DNA of 64,000 bases from Thermoplasma sp. Kam2015 (lineage in GTDB: Archaea; Thermoplasmatota; Thermoplasmata; Thermoplasmatales; Thermoplasmataceae), in contig NZ_QJSM01000018.1 of assembly GCF_003205235.1 (NCBI RefSeq), positions 181,856 through 245,855 on the forward strand, read 5' to 3'. This document shows positions 16,390 to 25,882 of the stretch, piece after piece (positions within the stretch are counted from its first letter, which is position 1; each line of letters starts with the position of its first letter). The position numbers and the translations under genes were made by a program. The notes beneath the pieces were generated by a model, which had not been told where the DNA came from, did not search any database, and worked only from the letters and a program-made list of their open reading frames with translations.

Positions 16390-17634
16390 ATGGAAGATGA
16401 TGAACAGATAAGAAGATATGAATTTAAACGGGCGCTTGAGGAACTTTCCAAGCTTCATGGCCGTGGTACCGAGCTGATATCACTTTACATCCCTCCGGAT
16501 AAACAGATATCGGATGTGGTTGCGTATTTGAGGGACGAGTATTCGACGTCCTCAAATATAAAGTCTAAATCAACAAGAAAGAACGTTCTGGCTGCGATCG
16601 AATCGATCATGGCAAGGCTGAAATATTACAAGACGCCCCCTCCCAACGGCTTGGTATTCTTTGTTGGGCATATCGCTACAAGAGGAGATCAGACTGAGAT
16701 GTATACTAAGATAATAGAACCACCGGAACCCATAACGACGTTTATGTACAAATGCGATTCAGAGTTTCATCTTGAGATGCTCAAGACCATGCTGGAGGAA
16801 AAGGAAATTTACGGCCTCATAGTCATCGATAGAAAGGAGGCGACCGTTGGATTTCTAAATGGTACGAGGATTGAAGTGGTAGATAACGTTCAATCCCAGG
16901 TTCCAAGCAAGCATCATCAAGGTGGCCAGTCTTCGCGAAGGTTCGAAAGGCTTATAGAGATAGCAGCCAATGAATTTTTCAAGAAGGTGGGTGAGATAGC
17001 CAACAATGCATTCATGCCAAAGATAAAGGACATAAGAGCCATATTTCTAGGAGGGCCCGGTGCCACAAAGGAATACTTCTTCGAGAAGGACTACCTCAGG
17101 AATGAGATAAAGGAAAAGATAAAGGATCTCTTCGACGTGGGTTATACGGACGAATCTGGTCTGAGAGAGCTTGTGGAAAAGGCCTCTGAATCCATAAAGG
17201 ACATGAAAATATCCAAGGAAAAGGATCTCATGAACAGGTTCCTGCGTGAGGTCAGAAAGCCAGATGGCGGTCTGGCCATTTATGGTGAGCAGGCCATCAG
17301 GGATGCGCTTGAGCAGAAGATGGTCGATCTGCTGCTAATATCGGAGGGCCTCAGAAAAGTCAGATATACTTACAGATGCCCAACTTGTCAGACGGAGATT
17401 GTACTGAATCAGGAACCTGACGAATGGCCCGTTTGCGATAAAGATGGCACGCCCATGGAGCTGGTCGCAGAGGATGATTTCATAGAGGACCTTTACAGGC
17501 TGGCGAAGGAATCTGGTGCACAGGTTGAGATAATATCGGACCAAAGCGAGGAGGGTAAGCTTCTGAAGCAGGCATTTGGCGGTATGGCCGCTGTTCTGAG
17601 ATTCATCAGGAAGGACAATGTTCAGGTGACGTGA
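16390..17634 (+). CDS. prf1: Peptide chain release factor aRF1
   Basis: aRF1 recognises all three stop codons and releases the nascent chain. The 414-aa protein has the NIKS stop-codon motif at residues 56-59 and the GGQ peptidyl-hydrolysis motif at 177-179 ([12 protein letters not shown]). The C-terminal domain carries a zinc-binding minidomain (CPTC near 330, then VCDKDG). Length is normal for archaea. The open frame begins with GTG at 16381, but I choose ATG 16390 because [12 protein letters not shown] is the usual beginning and a GAAGGTG site lies six bases upstream. The cysteine synthase-like gene follows four bases later, so they form one transcript. Confidence 0.95.
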   Translation: MEDDEQIRRYEFKRALEELSKLHGRGTELISLYIPPDKQISDVVAYLRDEYSTSSNIKSKSTRKNVLAAIESIMARLKYYKTPPPNGLVFFVGHIATRGDQTEMYTKIIEPPEPITTFMYKCDSEFHLEMLKTMLEEKEIYGLIVIDRKEATVGFLNGTRIEVVDNVQSQVPSKHHQGGQSSRRFERLIEIAANEFFKKVGEIANNAFMPKIKDIRAIFLGGPGATKEYFFEKDYLRNEIKEKIKDLFDVGYTDESGLRELVEKASESIKDMKISKEKDLMNRFLREVRKPDGGLAIYGEQAIRDALEQKMVDLLLISEGLRKVRYTYRCPTCQTEIVLNQEPDEWPVCDKDGTPMELVAEDDFIEDLYRLAKESGAQVEIISDQSEEGKLLKQAFGGMAAVLRFIRKDNVQVT

Positions 17635-17638
17635 TCAC

Positions 17639-18541
17639 ATGATAGGAAGCAGCGCCAGATCGCAGATCGAAGATCTCATCGAGTCTATGCACCGGATGAG
17701 CATTGGCAATACACCATTCGTCCAAGTTGAAGAAGGCATCTTCGCAAAAATAGAGTGGAAGAACAGGTTCGGTTCCATAAAGGACAGACCGGCATTCTAC
17801 ATGATATATAGCCTCAGGGAAGCCGGTGATCTGGACAATCGCATAATTATTGAGGCATCGTCTGGGAATACTGGCCTTGCCATATCCGGCATAGCCCGTA
17901 TGCTTGGGTTGAAGTCCGTGATAGTCCTGCCAGAGAACGCAAGCAGTGCAACGAAGCAGTTAATACTGAGCAACGGATCAGAACTGATAGAGACGCCGGC
18001 CAAGACGGGCACAGAAGGATCCATAAAAGTGGTAAACGAAATGGTGTCCGCAGGAAATTACGTGTGGCTGAATCAGCATTCTAACACGAAAAATAGTGAT
18101 GCTCATTACTACACCACGGCAAGGGAGATGGCTGAGGCTGAAGGAAAACCTGCTGCGATAATTGCGGGAATCGGTACAGGTGGAACGATAACAGGCATAG
18201 CCAGATATTTCAAGGAGATGGATCCAGGCATAAGGATCATCGGCGTGCAGCCCTCCCCAGGTTCGCATATACATGGCCTGAGGAACGCATTCTCATCCAA
18301 ATATAGGGGTATAATAGACAGATACGGAGACCTCATTGACGAAATAGTTTATGTGAATGAAGATCAGGCAAAGGCAGAGATAAAGAGATATTACGAAAGA
18401 ACGGGTGATCTCATCGGTATCTCCTCTGGCGCAAATCTTTTTGCTGCAAGGACAATGAAGGAGAGATATGGTAAGATATTCACCGTATTCCCGGATTCAG
18501 GAGAAAAGTACAGGGACGAGCTGGATTTCCTGAAGCAGTGA
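17639..18541 (+). CDS. Cysteine synthase-like PLP enzyme
   Basis: The 300-aa protein is a fold-type II PLP enzyme of the O-acetylserine sulfhydrylase / cystathionine beta-synthase family. Lys48 in GSIKDRPA binds PLP, ASSGNTGLAI (residues about 80-89) is the substrate loop, GIGTGGTITG near 176-185 binds the phosphate, and GISSGANLFAA is the C-terminal Ser motif. There is no CBS domain. Archaeal members may use O-phosphoserine or O-acetylserine; the sequence does not decide. It lies four bases behind aRF1. Confidence 0.88.
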   Translation: MIGSSARSQIEDLIESMHRMSIGNTPFVQVEEGIFAKIEWKNRFGSIKDRPAFYMIYSLREAGDLDNRIIIEASSGNTGLAISGIARMLGLKSVIVLPENASSATKQLILSNGSELIETPAKTGTEGSIKVVNEMVSAGNYVWLNQHSNTKNSDAHYYTTAREMAEAEGKPAAIIAGIGTGGTITGIARYFKEMDPGIRIIGVQPSPGSHIHGLRNAFSSKYRGIIDRYGDLIDEIVYVNEDQAKAEIKRYYERTGDLIGISSGANLFAARTMKERYGKIFTVFPDSGEKYRDELDFLKQ

Positions 18542-18608
18542 TCGTTGGCTCTGCTGCACGAACATGCGAATGGAACCATTTAAATCGCAGGTAACAATCA
18601 TGGGTTGA

Positions 18609-19838
18609 ATGCAAATATTCACTCTTATTTCGTGGGATTTCAAAAGGAATAATCAATTTTTCAATCAAGCTGTTCTCAATCCATATGAATACTGGTCAGA
18701 ACTGTTGGAAAGAAATGGCATTAAAAAGTATGTGATATTGCTGACATGCAATCGGGTAGAGATATACCTGCGTGGAGATTATCCATCTGAACTGGACAGA
18801 ATGAATCCTATAGTGAGCCACGATGATCAGGCCATCAAGCATCTCTTTGAGGTCTCGGCAGGCCTTGATTCCATGTCGCTTGGAGAGAGCGAAATACTGA
18901 AGCAGGTTAAGGAGGCCTATGATCTTTCTCTGAAAAATGGGAAGGTGGACAAGGTTATCTCGCTGGTCTTTCAGAAGGCTATATCAGTGGGCAAGAAGGT
19001 GCGTTCTGAAACGGATATATCGAAGGGCAAGGTATCCATACCATCGATAGTTTATGATATTCTGGTGCGCAGCGGGGTTTCAAAGGTCCTTATCATAGGA
19101 AATGGCATGATGGCAAGCGAGATTGCACCATATCTCAACGGAAAATTTGAGGTTACGGTGGCGGGAAGGAATATAGATCATGTGAGGGAACTGGCAAGCA
19201 GATACAATTACAGCTATACGACCCTGAATGATGTCTGTGATCTGATCCTCCGAAACGATGCCATCATAGCGGCCACGTCCGCCAAGACCCCGATAATAAG
19301 CAGCGATTGCATAGTTGACGGAAAACTGTACATAGATCTGGGAAACCCCAGAAACATCCAGGATCGGTCAGGCGCAAACATAATAACAATAGATCAAATA
19401 TATGCTGTATCAAACAGGAACGGAACGATGAGAGAGATTAGTGTGGAGGATGCGCACAGGATCATTGAATCAGAGATGGAATCCTTGATGAACAAGGTTA
19501 AGGATCTTATGATCGATGAAATATTTGCCGATTTCTATAGATTTGCGGCCGTTGTTCAGAGGATAGAGGTGGAAAAGTTCAGGCGAATGCATCCAGAGAT
19601 ACCCGCATCCGATCTGGAGGCGTTTGCGCATTCCATGATAAACAAGGTAATGAATATACCAGTCATGACGCTGAAGAGCGTCGCTAGATCCCAGGAGAGC
19701 CAGGATTTCGGAAGGATGTTCTCAAAATTCTATGATAATTTCAGTGATCTCGTATCTGCTGCTCTCCAGAGCTATGAAGATCATCAAGATACCCAAAGTC
19801 TACGAGACCGAACTCGTCAGTTATTGCAAAGATCCTGA
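18609..19838 (+). CDS. hemA: Glutamyl-tRNA reductase
   Basis: HemA reduces glutamyl-tRNA(Glu) to glutamate-1-semialdehyde, the first committed step of C5 tetrapyrrole synthesis; HemL at 52288 takes the product. The catalytic Cys is Cys47 in LLTCNRVEIY. SAGLDSMSLGESEILKQV and KKVRSETDISKGKVS are family signatures, the NADPH-binding Rossmann loop is VLIIGNGMMASEI, and a helical dimerisation domain fills the C-terminus. ATG 18609 follows an ATTTAAAT about 25-30 bases upstream. Its last 98 bases are also the 3' coding end of the convergent phosphoesterase. Confidence 0.95.
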   Translation: MQIFTLISWDFKRNNQFFNQAVLNPYEYWSELLERNGIKKYVILLTCNRVEIYLRGDYPSELDRMNPIVSHDDQAIKHLFEVSAGLDSMSLGESEILKQVKEAYDLSLKNGKVDKVISLVFQKAISVGKKVRSETDISKGKVSIPSIVYDILVRSGVSKVLIIGNGMMASEIAPYLNGKFEVTVAGRNIDHVRELASRYNYSYTTLNDVCDLILRNDAIIAATSAKTPIISSDCIVDGKLYIDLGNPRNIQDRSGANIITIDQIYAVSNRNGTMREISVEDAHRIIESEMESLMNKVKDLMIDEIFADFYRFAAVVQRIEVEKFRRMHPEIPASDLEAFAHSMINKVMNIPVMTLKSVARSQESQDFGRMFSKFYDNFSDLVSAALQSYEDHQDTQSLRDRTRQLLQRS

Positions 19839-20490
19839 AGCTTGATGGTTTCATACCCTTCAGGGCGGGTGTAAAGTGCTCTTCACTGAGCAGTGACTGG
19901 GATAGATCCGTTCCAGACGAAAAAAAGCTCATAGCGGGAGTTATTATCACGTTGCGCTTGAAATTGAATGCAAATGCAGGCAGCTTGTACATTCCACCGA
20001 CTCGATCCCTCAGGACGAGGGAGGGATGCTCATGGCCGAGTATCGTTATCTTTCTTATGCCCATATCTCTGTCTCCGTGATATATGAAGTATCTGCTGTC
20101 TTCGTAAAAGTCCAGAATGCCAAGGTTCTTCCTGGATAATATGGTCGCAAGATAATTATCATGGTTTCCCCTTATGAATATGAGATCGCGGTCATCGTAC
20201 CTTTCTATGAAATATATGACGTCTGTCCATTCACTGGGAAGATTTTTTGAGAATTCCTGCTTGAAATCACCGTTGATTATGATCTTCTGAGGATCGTATC
20301 TCTCTATTATCCTGTCCATTATCGAAGTCACATGATCCCTCTGTATCTTCGGCAGGAACAGTCCGTGAAGGTTCATCTCCTCCTCATAACCGAGATGCAG
20401 ATCAGAGACAACCACGGCCTCTATATCGCTCAGGTAGACGCAGTATAGGTCTGTTAGAAAAACGTTTTCGAGTATCTCTATCTCACGCAT
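19741..20490 (-). CDS. Calcineurin-like metallophosphoesterase
   Basis: The 249-aa protein has a complete dimetal phosphoesterase site: VSDLHLGYEEE (Asp, His), NGDFKQEF (Asp), RGNHDNYL (Asn, His), a YHGDRD strand and LGHEHPSL (His, His). It is of the archaeal cytoplasmic type that often lies beside DNA repair helicases; here its neighbours give no hint. Substrate is unknown. Its 3' end overlaps the hemA coding end by 98 bases on the opposite strand. Both reading frames keep family-like sequence to their ends, although the last 25 residues here (GYLDDLHSSGEQ) could be an extension. Confidence 0.85.
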   Translation of the reverse strand: MREIEILENVFLTDLYCVYLSDIEAVVVSDLHLGYEEEMNLHGLFLPKIQRDHVTSIMDRIIERYDPQKIIINGDFKQEFSKNLPSEWTDVIYFIERYDDRDLIFIRGNHDNYLATILSRKNLGILDFYEDSRYFIYHGDRDMGIRKITILGHEHPSLVLRDRVGGMYKLPAFAFNFKRNVIITPAMSFFSSGTDLSQSLLSEEHFTPALKGMKPSSFRIFAITDEFGLVDFGYLDDLHSSGEQQIRDH

Positions 20491-20590
20491 GCGGATCTTT
20501 TGGGTACAGATTATGCTGACATACTTTATCCTATCGTATTTGGACGTCCTAAAAATATCTGATAAAATTATATCTTCATAATAACTGGTC

Positions 20591-21730
20591 TCAGAGGTTC
20601 TTTGAACCCATGTATTTTATATACTTTATGACCTCAGGTATATTGATCTTCATGGGGCAAACCTCCTTGCAGCCTCCAGAATGTACGCAGTATGAAGCGG
20701 GCCATGGATCCTTGTTTGTTATGTAATTCCACATGACGCCGGTTGGACCATTGTAAGGAGACTTTGTGGAAACCCAGTCCTTTCCAAGGATGCGGTATAT
20801 GGGGCATGAAAAGTAGCAACGTCCGCATTTGATACAGAGAAGGGCCTCCTTGAGATCCGGGTTCTGGCTCGCATCCATCCTTCCATCATCGAGAAGAATC
20901 AGATGGAAGTCCTTTGGCCCGGTTGCAGGCGAGACCCTCTTGAGTTCGATATCTGCGGTTGAACTGGGGCCGGCGGTCACATTTATGTACGTTGGCGGAT
21001 ATATGCCTGCATAGGCCGCCTGTACCATGACCTCATCCATGGCATCCCTGAGCGTAGGCACTATCTTGTCTATCCCTGTGATTGATATATGAACCTGGGG
21101 CATTACCGTATCGATCCTTATATTGCCCTCATTTTCCACAAGGGCTATTGCACCGGAATCTGCTGCTACCGCATTTGCGCCGGTTATGCCCACATCAGCC
21201 TTTACATACTTGGTCATCAGGAATTTTCTCACGGCCGCAACGATATCCTCAACCCTTGAGTTTTCATTTATGCTTGGATCGATCTTTCTGACGGCCTTAG
21301 CAGCATCTTCCCTGGTCATATCGAGCGCAGGCGCAACTATATGAGTGGGCCACCCCTTCGATATCTGCACTAGATACTCGCCAAGATCAGTTTCCCAGAC
21401 CTCGTTGTGTCTTGACTCAAGATACTCTCTCAATCCCACCTCATAAGCTGCATTTGTCTTCGAGAATACAACTGTTTTGTTTTCACCAACTATCTCACCC
21501 GCGATCTTTCTGGCATCGTCCTTATTCTTTGCCAGATAGGCATGTCCGCCCAGCTTCTCAACATTCCTCATGGTGATGTCAACATATGTACTCAGGTTCT
21601 CTATGACTTTCATCTTCTCTTCTCTAAGGTGATCGGCTATTTCGACTATGTATGGATATTCCCTGAGTATGCTTTCAACTTCGTTGTAATTCCCAGCGGA
21701 AACCATCGATATCAGTTCCACCCAGTTCAT
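20591..21730 (-). CDS. LutB-like LUD-domain iron-sulfur protein
   Basis: The 379-aa protein joins an N-terminal LUD domain (residues about 50-260; TNAAYEVGLREYLE, GITGANAVAADSGA, VENEGNIR) to a ferredoxin-like region with two Cys clusters, CIKCGRCYFSCP near 293-304 and CVHSGGCKEVCP near 343-354. LutB carries electrons in the LutABC lactate oxidation complex. Here it is last in an operon with GlcD-, GlcF- and CCG-type genes; its ATG overlaps the preceding stop by four bases. It probably passes electrons from a 2-hydroxyacid (lactate or glycolate) to the respiratory chain. Family is clear; the substrate is inferred. Confidence 0.85.
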   Translation of the reverse strand: MNWVELISMVSAGNYNEVESILREYPYIVEIADHLREEKMKVIENLSTYVDITMRNVEKLGGHAYLAKNKDDARKIAGEIVGENKTVVFSKTNAAYEVGLREYLESRHNEVWETDLGEYLVQISKGWPTHIVAPALDMTREDAAKAVRKIDPSINENSRVEDIVAAVRKFLMTKYVKADVGITGANAVAADSGAIALVENEGNIRIDTVMPQVHISITGIDKIVPTLRDAMDEVMVQAAYAGIYPPTYINVTAGPSSTADIELKRVSPATGPKDFHLILLDDGRMDASQNPDLKEALLCIKCGRCYFSCPIYRILGKDWVSTKSPYNGPTGVMWNYITNKDPWPASYCVHSGGCKEVCPMKINIPEVIKYIKYMGSKNL

Positions 21731-22629
21731 TCTATCACCTCCGCCAGATCCTTCACGTTGCAGTATGGCTCAAGATTAACATAGCAAAGCGGACAGGCAA
21801 CGAGCACGTTTTCATATACTGATTTGAGGGCGGTTGCCCGCGCTCTGGCTATATTATTGCTCAATTCGTCATTGAGGGGTCCCACGGGGCCTCCACAGCA
21901 GAAACCAACACCCTTCCCGGTGACCGTTGGATCCTCTACCAGTTCGATGCCTGCGGATTTGGCCTTATCCCTCACTGTGTCGTACATGTCGAGAAACCTC
22001 GAATACAGGCAGGAATCGTGCATCACGAATTTACCGCCTCCCTTGACAGTTCCTATCATCGTTATATAATTCTTGAACGGAATATCAAAATTGATGTATC
22101 TCTTGAGGTTTGCGAGTGTGTTGGTTGTATGCGGATCTACGGTTATTATCTCCTCAACACCCTTTTCTCTGAAGAATTGAAGAACTTTCCTTCCATATTC
22201 TTTGAATTCGTCCAGAAACCCGAGTTCATAGAGAAGCGATCCGCTGTAAGGTTCCTCCTCGTAGAGATATCCCACATCTGCCTTTACTCTGGACACCATT
22301 CTGTATATGTTCTGGAGGATCTTCACGGATCTCTCCACATCTTCGTCACTTGGTTTTATGAATCGTGATCCTATGGATGCCAAAATCCTTGATTTTCCAA
22401 GCGAACCAAGAGTTGGCACATATTTTTCATAGGATTTGAACACGGAGGCCATCTGATACATGTATGATGTGTAGATGATCACCCGCCCACCTCTGGGAAC
22501 GTTTAGCCCAGCAGCCCATTTTACAGCTAGTTTCTTGTCGAGGGGAAAAGGCGTGTAATCCTCCATCAGATTCTTGTAAAGAACACTCCTGATCAGACCC
22601 TCCTGCTTTTTCACCCGGTCCTCGTCCAA
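21727..22629 (-). CDS. CCG-domain protein, LutA/HdrB-like
   Basis: The 300-aa protein has two Cys-rich CCG motifs: HDSCLYSRF near 208 with CCGGPVGP near 252-259, and VACPLCYVNL near 281. These bind an unusual iron-sulfur cluster in heterodisulfide reductase subunit B, GlpC and LutA. No ferredoxin Cys cluster is present at the N-terminus, unlike in the next gene. The start is a TTG at 22629 with GGTGATG just upstream on the minus strand. It shares many residues with the C-terminal half of the GlcF-like neighbour, suggesting an old duplication. It forms the third gene of the GlcD-GlcF operon. Confidence 0.82.
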   Translation of the reverse strand: MDEDRVKKQEGLIRSVLYKNLMEDYTPFPLDKKLAVKWAAGLNVPRGGRVIIYTSYMYQMASVFKSYEKYVPTLGSLGKSRILASIGSRFIKPSDEDVERSVKILQNIYRMVSRVKADVGYLYEEEPYSGSLLYELGFLDEFKEYGRKVLQFFREKGVEEIITVDPHTTNTLANLKRYINFDIPFKNYITMIGTVKGGGKFVMHDSCLYSRFLDMYDTVRDKAKSAGIELVEDPTVTGKGVGFCCGGPVGPLNDELSNNIARARATALKSVYENVLVACPLCYVNLEPYCNVKDLAEVIE

Positions 22630-22747
22630 AACATCACCGTCATGATATCATTAAGGATACTAATAAAGAATATTATGAAAGGGTCCGGGATTGGCCATAT
22701 ATCCCAGATGTATAATGACTGAAAAGATCATAGGGCTATAATAATGT

Positions 22748-23929
22748 TCAATGTACAGAACCAGCGGAAACACTGTATCCGTCTGAGAGAAGAATTGAAG
22801 ATATATCGGTGACGCTGTCGTCCTTGGCAAGATTTGCATAGCATATGGGGCATGCCGTCACTATGGGAAGTCCTGTTTTACTGAGCTCATTGAACCTCTT
22901 TTCTGATATATTTTCCGAGATCTCAGGAAAGAGAAGCTCATCTGGACCACCGCAGCATCTCGTTGGATTCTCCTCCACATTGACATCGAATATCCTGCTA
23001 ACGTATTCTGAGAAATCAAAATACCTTGAGAAGTGGCATGGTGTATGTATCGCGTATTTTCCAGATATCTTATGCGTTCCTATCAGATCTATGTAATATA
23101 CCACCTCAAAATTGAACTCAGTGTATCTCGGATATATGTACTTCAGAAGCTCGTATGTATGAGGATCCACAGTTATTATTCTCTTCACGCCCTTCGATTG
23201 GAAGAGTTTGGAAACGTATCGTGCATAATCTCTGAACTCATCTTCAAAACCGAGATCGTATATGAATGTGCCGGGATATGGCTCCTCGGATCCAAGATAT
23301 CCAAACTTTACGCCATTCTGCTTCAAAAGTTTGACAATGTTTATCAGATATCCGTTCATACGGTCCATCATAGCTTTATCGTAAAGATCACGAAATATTG
23401 AGACTGAAGAGGGATGTTTTCTTATAAATGACGCCAGCTGAACCTCGTATTGACCGAAGAATTTGCGCAGTTTGCCAAATTTTCTTAGGTATGCCATAAG
23501 CTGATACATGTTTCCGGTATAGAGCAGTGTTTCAGACGCATCGAACTCAATACCTCTTGCCCACTGGGCACATTTCTCCCTCACACCCAGGGGATTCCTG
23601 TATCTCATCGTAAGTTCCACTATCATCTTAGCGATTTCAGGCGCCTTTCCTTGTTTCGCCAGTATCATTCTTCCGATCTCACTTACCCTTCCTGCATTCA
23701 CCCCTGCAGGACATACCGTCAGGCAGGCATAGCAGTCAACGCATGAATAGAAGGATGCAGAGGGATCTATGCTATCGTTCCTGTAGAAAAACTTTGCAAT
23801 ATCAACTCTCCCCCTTGCCCCCTTCGTTGAAAGGAAGCCGGCAGCGGGCAGCGTTGGACATACTGATTCGCAGAATCCACAGTTAACGCATTTTCCAGCT
23901 TCTACAATCAGATCCTGAAGATCAGTCAA
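22748..23929 (-). CDS. GlcF-like iron-sulfur/CCG protein
   Basis: The 393-aa protein has two 4Fe-4S motifs at the N-terminus, CVNCGFCESVCP (residues 14-25) and CVDCYACLTVCPAGV near 62-76, followed by two CCG modules (HTPCHFSRYF with CCGGPDELL, and VTACPICYANL). This is the arrangement of GlcF and GlpC, the electron-transfer subunit that pairs with an FAD subunit. Its start overlaps the GlcD stop by eight bases, which supports a joint complex. No membrane helix is seen, so attachment to the membrane must come through partners. Confidence 0.87.
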   Translation of the reverse strand: MTDLQDLIVEAGKCVNCGFCESVCPTLPAAGFLSTKGARGRVDIAKFFYRNDSIDPSASFYSCVDCYACLTVCPAGVNAGRVSEIGRMILAKQGKAPEIAKMIVELTMRYRNPLGVREKCAQWARGIEFDASETLLYTGNMYQLMAYLRKFGKLRKFFGQYEVQLASFIRKHPSSVSIFRDLYDKAMMDRMNGYLINIVKLLKQNGVKFGYLGSEEPYPGTFIYDLGFEDEFRDYARYVSKLFQSKGVKRIITVDPHTYELLKYIYPRYTEFNFEVVYYIDLIGTHKISGKYAIHTPCHFSRYFDFSEYVSRIFDVNVEENPTRCCGGPDELLFPEISENISEKRFNELSKTGLPIVTACPICYANLAKDDSVTDISSILLSDGYSVSAGSVH

Positions 23930-25301
23930 ATATATTACCCCTGTTCAGTATGTTCTTGGGATCGAATATCTTCTTCACGGATTTCATCAATTCCAGTGTC
24001 CTCATATTGTCGTTGAACCGCATCTCCTCAAGAAGGAGTTTTTTCTTCTCTATACCTATCCCGTGCTCAGCTGAGACGCTCCCTCCATGCCTGACCGAGA
24101 TCATCGCCATATCCATCATGAATTTGTTAACTCTCTCCATAGACTGGCTGTCTGAAAGGTCTGCAAATATATTTGCATGTATGTTTCCGTCGCCTATGTG
24201 ACCAAACAGTGCAGCTCTTATGCCGTCCTGATCCCTTGCCATCTCGATCTCCTTTAGTGTAGAAGGTAATTCTGAGACGGGAACCACAACATCACCTATG
24301 ACGATGTACTCTCCCTCCTTTTCCCTCAGCTTAAGTATGGAGGCGTATAATCCCTTTCTGGCCTGGTATATCCTGTTCATCTCCGTTTCATCCATGGTGC
24401 TCCTCGTTTCTATGGCGTACTTCTTCAGGATGGCCTCAATGTCATCTTTGCGCCTCTGCACCGTCTCCTTTGATCCGGATGCGTCCAGCAGGAGCGCGTA
24501 ATTTGTTCCCTGTGGATATTTTATTACATCCGGCACTGAATCGAGAGAGATCCTGTCCATGAATTCAGCCATCTCAGGTATGATGTGTTCCTTGATCTCC
24601 GCAATTGCCCTTCCTGCATCGTCTATCGTTTTGAAGAATGCCAGAATCCTCGCTATCCTTTCTGGTTTTGGCCAGATCTTCAGATAGGCCTTTGTGATGA
24701 CCCCCAGAGTACCCTCAGATCCTATCATGAGAGCAGTCATGTCATAGCCCAGGGATCGCTTCAGAGTTTTGTTTCCGAATTTCACAAGTGTCCCATCAGC
24801 CAGGACTATCTCCAGTCCAAGCACCCAATCCTTGGTAACTCCATATGCCACCCCTCTTAGGCCGCCTGCATTCGTTGATATGGATCCGCCCACGGTGGCC
24901 GCACGGGAACTCGCAGGATCCGGTGGATAGAAATGATCGTATTTTTCCAGAAAGCGCTCAAGATCATCCAGCCTGACGCCAGGCTCCACTGTTACGCACT
25001 TATCATTCAGGTTCAGATCAAGTATATGATTCATCCTGAGCATGGACATCACCACGCCCTCCGTTTTGAGTATAGACGATCCAGTAAGAGAAGATCCACC
25101 TCCCTTGACAACGACGGGAACATCATACTTGTATGCGATCCTCATTATATTCTGTACGTCCTGCGTAGAACCTGGCAACAGGACTGCTTGGGGCATCTCA
25201 CCCGTGAAATAGGAGGCATCGTTCATATAAGGTATGAGATCCTCCTTCTTGGTTATGACGTATTTGCCTAGGATAGGCCTGATTTCATCAATGAATTCCA
25301 T
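23922..25301 (-). CDS. FAD-linked 2-hydroxyacid oxidase subunit, GlcD-like
   Basis: This 459-aa flavoprotein of the GlcD / D-lactate dehydrogenase family oxidises a 2-hydroxyacid to a 2-oxoacid. The FAD pocket shows VVVKGGGSSLTGSS (residues 63-76), ATVGGSISTNAGG near 135-147 and MIGSEGTLGVIT near 192-203; the C-terminal substrate domain has FGHIGDGNIHANIF and the active-site SAEHGIGIEKKK. It is the first gene of the operon glcD-glcF-CCG-lutB. The start ATG 25301 has no Shine-Dalgarno site, so the message is probably leaderless. Mini-element C lies 89 bases upstream, near its promoter. Glycolate and D-lactate are both possible substrates. Confidence 0.88.
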   Translation of the reverse strand: MEFIDEIRPILGKYVITKKEDLIPYMNDASYFTGEMPQAVLLPGSTQDVQNIMRIAYKYDVPVVVKGGGSSLTGSSILKTEGVVMSMLRMNHILDLNLNDKCVTVEPGVRLDDLERFLEKYDHFYPPDPASSRAATVGGSISTNAGGLRGVAYGVTKDWVLGLEIVLADGTLVKFGNKTLKRSLGYDMTALMIGSEGTLGVITKAYLKIWPKPERIARILAFFKTIDDAGRAIAEIKEHIIPEMAEFMDRISLDSVPDVIKYPQGTNYALLLDASGSKETVQRRKDDIEAILKKYAIETRSTMDETEMNRIYQARKGLYASILKLREKEGEYIVIGDVVVPVSELPSTLKEIEMARDQDGIRAALFGHIGDGNIHANIFADLSDSQSMERVNKFMMDMAMISVRHGGSVSAEHGIGIEKKKLLLEEMRFNDNMRTLELMKSVKKIFDPKNILNRGNIFD

Positions 25302-25389
25302 AAATATCTAATAGTTACGCATAGTTAAGTGTTTGCCTATAATCGTTGATATCAGCCGCAATGCGCTGTTCATTAGGATTTAGATAGAA

Positions 25390-25703
25390 GTTAGGAGTTT
25401 GAGGGAAGCAGTAATTCTCCTTCTTCGGACAGGGGATATACGGACTTCCTTCAATGGAAATATTTATAGATCGTCTTCCCATATTTTTTTTGTATCATCC
25501 ATGAAAACCAAGTGGATGATAACTGAATAGGATCGATGAGATCCGAATACAAGCCTGTGGAGATCGCAACCTCCGTAACCCTTCTTCCAGACGTGACCCG
25601 AAGGAAAGTTTCCAATGACGGGAAACTGCGATATGGCAGTATGGGGATCGAGTTTGATAGTTGAAGCAGGAAGATCCGAAGCTTGAGCTGAGGAGTAGCT
25701 CAC
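25390..25703 (+). mobile_element. Mini-element C derived from the tnpB element
   Basis: A 314-bp plus-strand copy runs from GTTAGGAGTTTGAGGGAAGC (25390) to the right end GCTGAGGAGTAGCTCAC (25703). It matches mini-element B nearly throughout, including GGAAATATTTATAGATCGTC and the tnpB-derived GCCTGTGGAGATCGCAACCT. The open frames at 25464-25767 belong to it and are not genes. It lies between the divergently transcribed glcD gene and the surface protein gene. Confidence 0.75.
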
Positions 25704-25852
25704 CACTGATGGAAAACGCTTCTTCATTTCCTGAAGATCTGAGACGCACAGCTTCCCGGAAATCCAACTTTAAAATAAAATGAGGCGATCAGGAATATGT
25801 TATAAAATATAGTTGATGTAAATAGTTTTCATATGGATAAAATATAAATAAT

Positions 25853-25862
25853 CTTATAAATA
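25853..25862 (+). promoter_or_regulatory. TATA box of the surface protein gene
   Basis: CTTATAAATA lies 21-30 bases before ATG 25883. A leaderless transcript is expected. Confidence 0.6.
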
Positions 25863-25882
25863 AGTCAGTAAAATCCGATCTC

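Noticed and set aside
25464..25767. Minus-strand open frames of about 90 codons matching the frame near 1641
   Set aside because: The match reflects the repeated mini-element DNA (B and C), not a conserved protein.
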